DNA of 10,106 nucleotides from Pavlovales sp. CCMP2436. Lineage: Eukaryota > Haptophyta > Pavlovophyceae > Pavlovales. Below are positions 1 through 7,573 of this stretch, in pieces. The notes beneath the pieces were generated by a model. The model did not search any database. It saw nothing but the letters and a program-made list of their open reading frames with translations, and was not told where the DNA came from. Within the stretch, counting starts at the first letter, position 1; the number at the start of each line of letters is the position of its first letter. The stretch lies in contig MU631357.1 in the NCBI GenBank assembly GCA_026770615.1, positions 431,161-441,266 on the forward strand, in the 5' to 3' direction. A program made the position numbers and the translations under genes.

Positions 1-64
1 TAATAATAAAGAAATAATACAGTCAAAGATACAGTAAATAATAATAAAGAAATAATACAGTCAA
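1..64 (+). repeat. AT-rich direct repeat at the left edge
   Basis: TAATAATAAAGAAATAATAC plus CAGTCAA... at 1-26 is repeated exactly at 39-64 (period 38). The array may continue beyond the window. Confidence 0.9.
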
Positions 65-789
65 GTCGCACTTTAAAAGCTCTTCATTATTTTATGTGCC
101 ACTTTTAACTGTACCTTTTTAAAACTACGACTTACTTAATAGGAAGACAGGCAGGCAGCAGTCAGGCAAATCTAGTGTGTGGACAGGCTCAGCCAGTGAT
201 CGCCCAGGTGGTGGGCCTACGCGGCATCATGCCACGACCGCGACTACCTTTTTATGACAACCCCCCCCCCCAGCATAGCTACCCCCCCTCCACCCACCCA
301 ACCCCCTCCCCCCCTGCGGAGGTGAGCGACTCGTTTGCGTGGATAGAGCCTTTTTGTGACATGCATTTTATTTATTTCACACCCCCTGTTGTTACATATC
401 CTTTCTTGCGTGTCTCCCTTTATGAAATGCCTCTCTACAAATAATTTCTAATAAGATTACAAATAATTTCGTTACACATTTGTTAGACCAAAACGCCACT
501 GGGCGGACAGGATCAGCTGGCTTGTACACACGTGTGGTGCGAGTACGAATGTGTAACAACTCGTGACAGCAGACTAATTCGAAATCCGGACTGTGCCGAA
601 TCCGGGGCAACTGCCAAACAAAGGCAGTTGCACGCTTTAGGCCGGCGCTTTAGGCTGAGTCGGCCGACGCCCTTAACAACCCCATCGTATCTCCTATTGA
701 GATGCCTGGAATCTAGCTTCATAGGATTAGCCAGCTCCCACTCTTACACTTCATGCTTCTTGAGTGCTCCCACTCCTACAACAACAAAA

Positions 790-905
790 GGGACGGTATC
801 CGTGTGCTCTGCAAAGGTTTCCCTTGATCCGAGTGTTTCTCAACGCTTGTGGAGACCTGTCAGGGAACGGACGTTCTTGTAAATATATAAACACTGCCCC
901 CTGCC
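790..905 (+). repeat. Dispersed ~120-bp repeat, copy 1
   Basis: Starts GGGACGGTATCCGT and shares GAGTGTTTCTCAACGCTTG, then a diverged middle, then a TAAACACT block, with the copy at 3907-4028 in the same orientation. Roughly 70% identity by eye. It has no clear terminal inverted repeat or coding content. Confidence 0.75.
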
Positions 906-1092
906 CGCTCTCAAGGTGTGCTGCCGCCGTCTGCTCTCGCCGTAAATTAACCCTCTCGCTGTATAACACCGCCCTCCCCCTCCAAATTTGACGAGGGGAA
1001 TCTAAATGTGAAAGACAATGATTATTTCAATATAAATTAGTCTGATACCCCCCCCCTCCCTCTCCCCCCCTCCCCCCATCCCCCCTTCGAAG

Positions 1093-1207
1093 GTGGAAGC
1101 CGAGCTGCGCGCTTTCGAGTCAGCGAGCGAGAGCGCCATCACCTCGCACGTGAACTCGAAGGGCGCCTCCACCGCCCTCAACGCCGTCAACTCGCGCTGG
1201 GCCGTAG
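1093..1207 (+). CDS. SPR: SPR exon (first in window)
   Basis: Follows a long C/T tract (1049-1090) and acceptor AAG, and opens with VEAELRAF, which matches the helix after the cofactor-specificity loop of SPR. The 3' end is uncertain. A GT donor at 1204 leaves the wrong phase. Ending at 1207 with a GC donor (AG|GCACGC) joins in frame to exon 2 as WAVGTHALDLGD, which reads well against the family. A GT donor near 1230 would also keep phase but adds residues. Confidence 0.75.
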
Positions 1208-3873
1208 GCACGCGCGCGCCCCCCATACGTCAACTCGCCTTGCGCCCGCCACCGCCCAACTGCTCACCCCATCCTCACCGGGCCCGCACATCTGCTGGAG
1301 CCAGACTCTGTGCTTTGTTAAAACCTCGCCGATATTTGATTTTAAAGAACTGTGAACTGTGAACTGGTTTTTAACCAGAACGGTTTTTAATTCGGTAGCA
1401 ACCGAGACCTGGCTCCAGCAGCCCCTACCCACACGCGCACACCCCTCGTCTTCTGATTTGAATACCGCGCCAACATATTCTACATCGAAAGCGCAGGAAC
1501 GCCTGTACGCCTGCGGGTTGCAAGTCAGGGGACGTTAAAAGAACTATTACAAAAAAAGCAGGCACGCAAGGCACTCCCTATTTGTTGTCGACAAAAACCC
1601 CTCATGTTCTGATCTTAATACCGCGTCCAAATATTTCCTCAAAAAGTGCAGGCACGCCCGTACGCCTTCGGGATGCGAGTCAGGGGACGTTAAAAATACT
1701 TTTTTCTTCTTTTCTTTTTTAAGCAGGCACGCACGCGCTCGACTTGGGCGACGCCGAGGCCATCTCGAGCTTTGTCCAGGCGACGCTCTCCCCGCTACTC
1801 TCGCGCGCGCTCTCGTCTGCGCACGCGGGCGTGCACCCGCAGGTGAACGGTTTTATCACTAACTGATAATCAAACAATTTAGCTTTAACTTCATTTTCAG
1901 CTCTATTATTTACAAAAGAAATTATATAGAGCATAGAGCTCTAAATTAAAAACATGAAGTAAATTTAAATTTGAACACTCGGCGTTCTTGGCGGTCATTG
2001 TGGTGAAAAAAGGTCACTGCCACATTCCACACCCGCCAGTGCCCCGCGCCAGCACACCCGCCGCCGTGTCCGCCGCCTCCTGTCGCCTGCGTGACTCACG
2101 GCTGTGTGGCGCGTTTGCTTTTTTTTTAATAGTTCTTTTAACGTCCCCCGACTTGCAGCCCGAAGGCGCACAGACATGACATGGGAGGGTCAGTGCATCG
2201 GTTATCTTATGCACTATCTCACTCCCTGCGTCGTCTCTCCGCCACAAACCTTGCTCATCTTTGCAATCTTCAACCCCCCCCCCCCCCGAAATTCCAAAAT
2301 AAAATAAGAAGAAGAAGAATAATAATAATAATAGGTGCTGCTTCTCAACAACGCCGCCACGAACCTAGTTCTTTTATTAATTCATTCATACTTTTTCTTC
2401 AGCTGACTTTCTTCCCTTTACTTTCTTCGCAATATTTTTTGCTAATTACTTTCTCCGCCGCGTGTGCTAAGGTGCTGCTGCTCAACAACGCCGCGGAGTT
2501 GCCCCCGCTGCTACCGATCGTGTCGCTGCCCACCGCTGCGCTCGCTGCCTCTTTGCAACTCTGCGTGCTCGCGCCCGCCGGTGAGACTTGATCACTCATA
2601 TTAGTGATTAACTACATGGTGCTGCAAAGAGGCTGCGATGCCTGCAACGCACCGCACGGGAGAGTCATTTGACTTGATCACTCTCCTCAAATCGAATGAC
2701 GCTCCCGTACCAGCCTGTTATCTTTTCAAACTTTGAAAGGCGATTCCCTACGTCCCAGGGCCGCAAGAAATTCACACACGCCATTCCTAAAAAAAAAAAA
2801 AAAAAAAAAAACTCCCCGCGCAGCCCTCGCCACCGCCGTCGCGCGCGCGGCTTCGCTCGCCGGCCCTTTCTGTTGCAACGCGACTGTGGTGCACACGTCC
2901 TCCCTGTTCGCCGTCGAGCCTGCGCGCTCCTGGGGGGGATACTGCGTAGCCAAGGTGAGTTTCGTTAATCAAAAGTGCGCGTGCACACGGGTCCTCGCTC
3001 CCCTGCCCCTCTCTCCCCCCTGCCCCTGGTTTTGTCCTGACCCCCATCTTACCTCGTAGCCAAAATAAAAGCACGTACGCGCGCGCGCACACTCATACAA
3101 CGCCTTGATCGGCGCATGCGCCTGTCTTTGCTCACTGCGTCCCCATTGCCAAGGCCAACCCCCAAAGCCCCACACCCTCAACCGACCCCCTCCTCCACCC
3201 TTCAGATAATACTCCCCCCCCCCTTCAAGTAATACGCACATCCAATTCAATCGACAGAATGTCACGCTCCTCATCCAGACATCCAAGAACCAACTCCGAT
3301 TATTATTTTTTTAGGCGGCCGCCGACATGTTGCATGCCGTGCTCGCAGCCGAGTTCGCCCACGCCAACGCCGAGGGCGAGGGCGAGCTGCCGGCGCTACG
3401 CACGCTCAACTACGCGCCCGGCCCGCTCGACACAGACATGCAGGTACTAGTAGCACACGCGATACGGCAACACACATCACTCTCCTGCGACGTTACAGGC
3501 AACACCCATCACTCTCCTGCGACCCACCTGTGCCACACACCACTGCCTCGGGTAATTATCGTTTGAACTTTTTCGAAAAAATTGTGTGCGAAGCTGCTAT
3601 CCAGAAATGTTTAGAGACTTTGAAAATGTTATCCTCGAAAATACAGCTCTAAACTTATATGGTGCTGCCTCGGGTAACATCCGCACCCGCCCTACGCCGC
3701 TGCAGGCAGCCGTGCGCGCCTCCGCCTCCGTCGGCGCCGAGTTTAGAAGAATGAAGGAGCGTGGGCAGCTCGTCGACCCCTTCGCCTCAGCCGAAGTGTT
3801 GGTCCGGCTGATCCTGTGCGAGAAGTTTGAGTCCGGGCAGCACGTCGATTACTACGATGTTCTGAACACGTGA
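1093..3873 (+). CDS. SPR: Sepiapterin reductase, 6 exons, 5' partial
   Basis: NADPH-dependent cytosolic short-chain dehydrogenase/reductase that carries out the last reduction(s) to tetrahydrobiopterin. Exons: 1093-1207, 1727-1842, 2472-2580, 2824-2954, 3315-3443, 3706-3873, giving 255 residues in the window; all junctions keep phase. Recognised by the order VEAELRAF, ALDLGDAEA, LLLNNA (78-84), the catalytic Ser in VVHTSSL (Ser139), YCVAK (Tyr153, Lys157), the family hallmark LNYAPGPLDTDMQ at the end of exon 5, and the C-terminus KERGQLVDP...SGQHVDYYD. The family is about 260 residues long; the N-terminal glycine-rich TGxxxGxG nucleotide-binding strand was not found in 1-1092, so one or more exons lie further upstream. 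The Asn of the SDR tetrad (LNL in animal enzymes) appears to be Ser (AASLQL, exon 3), and the stretch after LLLNNA is shorter than in animals. Family assignment is secure; the first intron's donor is the weakest part of the model. Confidence 0.93.
1208..1726 (+). other. Probable GC-AG intron with tandem repeat units
   Basis: This 519-bp intron separates two SPR exons. Its ends lie in near-identical copies of AGGCACGCRCGCGC (1206-1219 and 1725-1738, 13/14), and a third AGGCACGCA lies inside at 1560-1568. Two related units fill the middle (about 1441-1570 and 1596-1738). A C/T-rich tract precedes the final AAGCAG acceptor. Confidence 0.6.
1441..1738 (+). repeat. Tandem ~150-bp intronic repeat, two units
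   Basis: Unit 1 (1441-1570) and unit 2 (1596-1738) share, in the same order, an ACCCCTC start, TTCTGAT, AATACCGCG, GCAGG, GTACGCCT, GTCAGGGGACGTTAAAA and an AAGCAGGCACGCA end. Identity looks like roughly 70-80% by eye. The end of unit 2 is the splice acceptor of the next SPR exon. An inverted partial copy lies at 2116-2174. Confidence 0.8.
1727..1842 (+). CDS. SPR: SPR exon 2
   Basis: Encodes THALDLGDAEAISSFV and a leucine-rich helix ending AHAGVHPQ, equal to the ADL(S/G) segment and following helix of the SDR fold. Acceptor TTTTTTAAGCAG; donor CAG|GTGAAC, phase 0. Confidence 0.88.
2116..2174 (-). repeat. Inverted partial copy of the intronic repeat
   Basis: Read on the minus strand this matches the second half of the tandem units at 1441-1738: TGCGCCTTCGGG, GCAAGTCGGGGGACG, then TTAAAAGAACTATTA and an A run. 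It lies in the next SPR intron in opposite orientation, so the element is dispersed and not only a local tandem duplication. Confidence 0.8.
2333..2357 (+). repeat. Duplicate of the SPR exon 3 start inside the preceding intron
   Basis: These 25 bases match 2470-2494 (acceptor AG plus the first 23 coding bases, encoding LLLNNA) with one mismatch, 137 bp apart. The upstream copy also follows a plausible acceptor (AATAATAG). Confidence 0.9.
2472..2580 (+). CDS. SPR: SPR exon 3
   Basis: Encodes VLLLNNA, the SDR NNAG-type motif here with Ala in the fourth place, then SLPTAALAASLQLCVLAPAG, equal to the helix that normally carries the catalytic Asn (Ser here). Acceptor GCTAAG, donor G|GTGAGA, phase 1. 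Confidence 0.88.
2656..2708. repeat. Small palindromic (foldback) element
   Basis: ACGGGAGAGTCATT (2656-2669) and AATGACGCTCCCGT (2695-2708) are inverted repeats matching at 13 of 14 bases around 25 bases of spacer, inside an SPR intron. The 13-mer GACTTGATCACTC occurs in the spacer (2671-2683) and again at 2585-2597, right after the donor. Confidence 0.7.
2789..2811 (+). repeat. A(23) homopolymer next to a splice acceptor
   Basis: A run of about 23 A ends 12 bases before the GCGCAG acceptor of SPR exon 4, where a pyrimidine tract would be expected. Confidence 0.9.
2824..2954 (+). CDS. SPR: SPR exon 4 (catalytic Ser/Tyr/Lys)
   Basis: Encodes ALATAVARAASLAG, a beta strand ATVVHTSSL with the catalytic Ser, then SWGGYCVAK with the Y-x3-K pair. 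Phase 1 in, phase 0 out at AAG|GTGAGT, an excellent donor. Confidence 0.95.
2955..3314 (+). other. SPR intron, no further gene seen
   Basis: Pyrimidine-rich 360-bp intron with several C runs (for example 3210-3223) and a short CG/CA alternation (3075-3095). It ends in a T run plus TTAG. I see no coding, RNA or mobile element in it. Confidence 0.75.
3315..3443 (+). CDS. SPR: SPR exon 5 (family hallmark)
   Basis: Encodes AAADMLHAVLAAEF followed by a Glu/Gly-rich insert and TLNYAPGPLDTDMQ, the substrate-loop signature that separates SPR from other SDRs. Acceptor TTTTTTTAG, donor CAG|GTACTA, phase 0. Confidence 0.96.
3466..3523 (+). repeat. Two-copy intronic minisatellite
   Basis: A 26-base unit at 3466-3491 recurs at 3498-3523 with one mismatch (period 32; core CATCACTCTCCTGCGAC). 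It sits in the last SPR intron (3444-3705), which also has CTGCCTCGGGTAA twice (3543-3555, 3665-3677). Confidence 0.9.
3706..3873 (+). CDS. SPR: SPR terminal exon
   Basis: Encodes the last helices and C-terminal strand: MKERGQLVDP, LVRLILCEKFESGQHVDYYD, then VLNT and TGA. Acceptor GCTGCAG; a second CAG three bases on could remove one Ala. Confidence 0.95.
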   Translation, partial: AAVRASASVGAEFRRMKERGQLVDPFASAEVLVRLILCEKFESGQHVDYYDVLNT

Positions 3874-4496
3874 CGGTGCCCGCGCACTCTGACCTAAGCA
3901 GCGGTGGGGACGGTATCCGTATGCCCAGGGTGGATCCCTGGATCTGAGTGTTTTTCAACGCTTGGGTCTAGTGCGAGCCTCCCGGGGACGCACGATCAAC
4001 TAGAAACTTAAACACTCCTCCTGCACCTGGACGCTCCGCCACGTCTCATTGGCGGGCTTCTCGTCGTGAGTGCGCCGCTAGTCGCTGCTGGTATCTACTT
4101 AATAACTTATTTATGAAATGTGCTGTACGCGACTGAGCGGCCTCATCCTAGAAAATAGGGTCCAATATAGGATTGGGGCCTTTAGAATGGGCGACCGCGC
4201 TGAGGTTTGGATCTCAGCTATATTCTGACGATGATATCAAAACTAGTAATTCTCTTGTCAAACTGCGAATAAAATTCAAGCCATTCAAAAATAATAACGG
4301 ACTTTGCCCCCAACTGCGAAATGCGCGATAAACGCGATTTTCTCGCTGTCATAAACCAGGAGCCATATAGTTATTCGCGTTTATTTATATACCTTTATCT
4401 TTATATACGAGAGACTCGGACTTTATACAGTTGCCTCAAAAAATGTACACACGAGACAGCCCGCGATAGTTTGACGGCTGGCTCATCACTCGCGGA
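3874..4496. other. Convergent intergenic spacer (both 3' UTRs)
   Basis: Lies between the SPR stop (+) and the polycystin-like stop (-). It holds the 3907-4028 repeat, a 6-bp stem hairpin GCTGAG/CTCAGC near 4199-4219, and AT-rich sequence. An AATAAA occurs on + at 4268-4273 and on - at 4385-4380; either could be a polyadenylation signal, but the sequence is AT-rich and this is weak. No gene is seen. Confidence 0.65.
3907..4028 (+). repeat. Dispersed ~120-bp repeat, copy 2
   Basis: Second copy of the 790-905 element, 33 bases after the SPR stop codon and so probably in the SPR 3' UTR. Shared blocks: GGGACGGTATCCGT, ATC(T/C)GAGTGTTT, TCAACGCTTG and TAAACACT. Confidence 0.75.
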
Positions 4497-4640
4497 CTAG
4501 CAGTCGCTCAGGGCCGCGATGCATCTGCCAAGGCCGGTACTGGCGCACAAATTGGTTGCGAGCTCCCCCGAGACGTCATTTCCGAAGAGGCACCCGATGA
4601 GAGAAGGGAGCATCACCGCGACCGCTATTACGAGAGGTTC
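4497..4640 (-). CDS. Polycystin-like terminal exon: TM5 and stop
   Basis: EPLVIAVAVMLPSLIGCLF is TM5; NDVSGELATNLCASTGLGRCIAALSDC and TAG follow. Acceptor TTTTTGCCTACAG. Polycystins normally continue with the TOP domain and six more helices. Only 623 bp separate this stop from the convergent SPR stop, and no such sequence is seen there. Confidence 0.85.
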   Translation of the reverse strand, partial: EPLVIAVAVMLPSLIGCLFGNDVSGELATNLCASTGLGRCIAALSDC

Positions 4641-7538
4641 CTGTAGGCAAAAAGTGTTATGGATAAGATTAACCGTTAGACCAATCCCACTAATCGAGTT
4701 GTTATGGATAAGATTAACCGTTAGACCAATCCCACTAATCTTATCCATAGCAACAAGCAGCAAGTGTCACAGTAGCAGACAGGACGAACGCGCGTCGGCG
4801 CACGCGTGAGCATCTCCATCGTGGATAGTTTATCGTAGCGAATAGAGCAGACAGGGCAATCCGCATGGCTGCGGAACGGCGTGGCGCGCACCTCCAGCAT
4901 GAGCGCCTGTCCTTCCGCAAGCCCCCACGAGAGAACCCTACAGTTGGAGTTAAACGGGAGTTAAGAAAGGAGGAATCCGAGTGAGAGAGTGGCAATGGTG
5001 TTAACCGCTGCTATAATCGATTACAAAAATTTGTTCAAACTCGCACACAACCATACAATCTTATGGGACGCCGCCCATGAGTCGGCCCATTAGTGCTGCA
5101 AAGAGACAGTGCGAGTGTTGCACAGGGGTGTTGCACAGGGCAGTGACGAGTGTCACACAAACCCAACATGGCATCAAAGGAGCATGAATAGCGCAAATGG
5201 GGGCAGCAGCCCCGCCATTGGTAGACGGGCACGGAGTGACGGATTCTTACATTAGCTGCGTCTGGTTAGGACCGAACACGCGAGAGTATGTGATGGCGAG
5301 CACTCCGAGCACGGCAAAAATGGCGAACATGATGCTCCATGCAGCGCAAAACTTGGCATCAGCCGTGCGAATGCCAAGTTTTGCCAAGCGCAGTGTGAAT
5401 GCCGCGCTTAATCTCGCCAGAACTTTGCGCCAGCCGTGCGCGCCGCGCTCCTCGCGCTCGAAGGCGTCCTGCGCGTCGCAGCAGTCGCGAGCGAGGAGCG
5501 CACAAGGCACACGCGGCACTTGGTCAGCGGGCAGGGAGCCACACCTAGCCCCGATCCTCGCACGTCACTCGCGCGGCAGGCGCGCACGCTCAATCCCGCA
5601 CCTGCACTTGGAGGTCAAACCACATGACGAATTCTCCAAATGAGATGCGACCCTCGCCCGATCTGTCGAGCTTCTCCGCGAGCCGTCGCAGCCCGCCTCG
5701 CGAGAAGCGAAACCCGAGGTCACGGGTCAATGTACGCAGCTCAGTAGTCGAGATGGACCCAGACTGGTCCGCGTCGTACCTAGTAGGTGAGGGAGGGTTT
5801 GGTGGGTGGGTGGGGGGGTGGTGAGGGTGATGGTCATTACCAGTAGTCGTATCTGCCTGTCATTGTCACTTTGTGACCTTTAAGTATCACAAGGCATCAT
5901 GCGGGGGCCGTTAGTGTTGCAGTGCACGTGTTGAGTACCTCGTAAACTTCGCGCGCAGAGCTTCCACCGTCTCGTCATCAAGCCGGTGCGCGATGGTCTC
6001 GAGCGCGTAGCCCGCATATTTGACGCCGCTACCGCTCAAACGGCGAACGCCCTCAGCCAGCCTGACCTGCGTGGATGCGAATTTGCTAGACTTCTTCGAG
6101 GAAGCGCCCGCCCCCCCTCCGATTGCGCCCGCCCTCCCCTCGCTTGCCTCTGGCGTCACTGCCGCGCCGCCTGATCCCTTGCGTGGCGAGCCGTCCTCTC
6201 CGGCTGGTGCACCGTCGAGCAACCGCCGCTGGCGCGTGCGCCGGACTGTCGCACCCAGCGGCCCTTCCTTGCCGAGCAGCACCGCGCCGATGCGCCCCAC
6301 CGACTCCATACGCCCGTAGCCCCAGGCAAACAGCCATTTGTAGAGGACAAGCGCTGGTGTAAGCAGACCCCCAACAATGAGAGACGTGATGATGGCCTAT
6401 GGATGGGGGCGCATAGTCGTGGTGGCAACAGCGAGAGATCGTACCGGCAATAGACTTTTTTGAACCTTTAGAACCCCAGACTTGGGCGTTTTTGGCGTGT
6501 CACGGGCGCAACGCACAGTGTTGCAGCATTGCCACTACATGCCGAGAGAAACGCGCAGGCTCGAGGGCGCGGCGCAGCACGCACCTGAACGAGATTGATT
6601 TGCACCAGCTCAAATCCGGCATCCTCGTTTGGCGCCTCCCCCGACGAGTAGAACATGCACTCGAGTACGAGTCCGAGCATCAGCGTATTCCAGAATATCT
6701 GGCCAAGCTCTGCGCGGCGCATATCTGTTGTGGATAAGATTCAACGTTAGACCAATCCCACTAATCGCATTATTTAGAGTCGCAAAAAAGAAAAAAAAAT
6801 CTACCCGCAGGGTCGCTGAAGTAGATGCCGAGAACCGAGTGCTCGTGCTCGAGGCGCTCTTTCAGCATGCCGAGCAGACGCGTGGCTGCGTGCGTGCGCA
6901 GCTTGCCTCCCTCCGCCACACGCTTATGTCGCTCACTCGCAGTTCTGACGAGCCCAGCCGCGTACTTCCGGCCGCGCCCACCGCGCGCGTGCTTCTGGAT
7001 AATGGAAGCAGCTCCTGTCAAACTGGCCGCCACGGCGGTGTCGAACGTATCCAGACGCTTTTCGACCCGCTCTGCCAAATCAGCGCCCTTGGCGCCAGAT
7101 CTGGCCGGCTGCGTGTGCACAGACGCCACTCGTCCCACGGCTGGGCCCGCACCAGGGGCCGCCGTCGCCTTGTCGGCCGCGTGGCCCTCTGCGCTGTCTC
7201 GCCGCTGGTGTGCACGCAATTTTGCACCTTGCCAATCCTTGTAGCAGCAGACGAGCAGCGTGAGCGCACAGCCGCCCACTGCGGAGAAGACGAGAGCGTA
7301 CACTGAGCGAAGTGATGTGCACGGAGGGCGGTAAGGCGGCGCGGGCGTCAGTGACAAGCCGCATGGGAGAGAGGTGGCCGATACAGCCTTTGTGCAAGGG
7401 ATTGGGCGCGCGCGGGCCGTACTTAGCGGATTGAACGCAACTTCGGCTGCCAGGTTGGGCCCTGAAGTGATCGTGTCTTTAAGGTCACTCGCACTGAAGG
7501 TGTTTAGCGTGACCCCTTCAACTGCGTGGCATTTATAT

Positions 7539-7573
<35 letters not shown>

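Larger units (their letters stand above)
1..1092 (+). other. Non-coding region upstream of the first SPR exon seen
   Basis: No open frame here resembles a known protein and no SDR glycine-rich motif was found. Contents: a perfect 26-base direct repeat (1-26 and 39-64), a 12-base repeat ACAAATAATTTC (437-448, 459-470), C runs (261-273), the 790-905 repeat and the long C/T tract before the acceptor. It is probably an intron of SPR, but promoter or intergenic sequence cannot be excluded. Confidence 0.6.
1843..2471 (+). other. SPR intron with decayed second acceptor
   Basis: The 629-bp intron holds an AT-rich part (1850-1980), a GC-rich part (1990-2115) with no coding match, an inverted copy of the intronic repeat (2116-2174), a C run (2274-2287), an AAG/AAT microsatellite (2306-2333) and a duplicate of the next exon's start (2333-2357). 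I see no extra exon. Confidence 0.7.

Noticed and set aside
532..882. 116-codon plus-strand open frame upstream of SPR
   Set aside because: Composition is mixed, it resembles no family I know, it overlaps the dispersed repeat, and opposing open frames of similar size exist there.
1988..2179. Possible extra SPR exon in the GC-rich part of the second intron
   Set aside because: No match to the SPR segment between AHAGVHPQ and LLLNNA, where the family needs no further residues; part of it is an inverted repeat copy.
3466..3523. CRISPR-like repeat
   Set aside because: Only two copies, six bases apart, within a eukaryotic intron; a minisatellite explains it.
4199..4219. tRNA-like stem-loop in the intergenic spacer
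   Set aside because: A single 6-bp stem with an 8-base loop; no acceptor stem, T arm or D arm could be built around it.
4741..4995. 84-codon minus-strand open frame as the exon after TM4
   Set aside because: Wrong frame for the split codon from exon 10. The alternative frame beginning VLSWGL keeps phase and matches the polycystin TM4-TM5 linker.
5408..5593. Read-through of the EF-hand exon into the following frame
   Set aside because: A stop follows shortly after the EF-hands and the frame gives Cys/Arg-rich sequence without domain match; splicing to 5468 restores the TM4 frame.
6629..7306. 225-codon plus-strand open frame
   Set aside because: It lies antisense to exons 6 and 7 of the polycystin-like gene, which carry TM1, IQ and TM2; the frame is a by-product of GC-rich codons.
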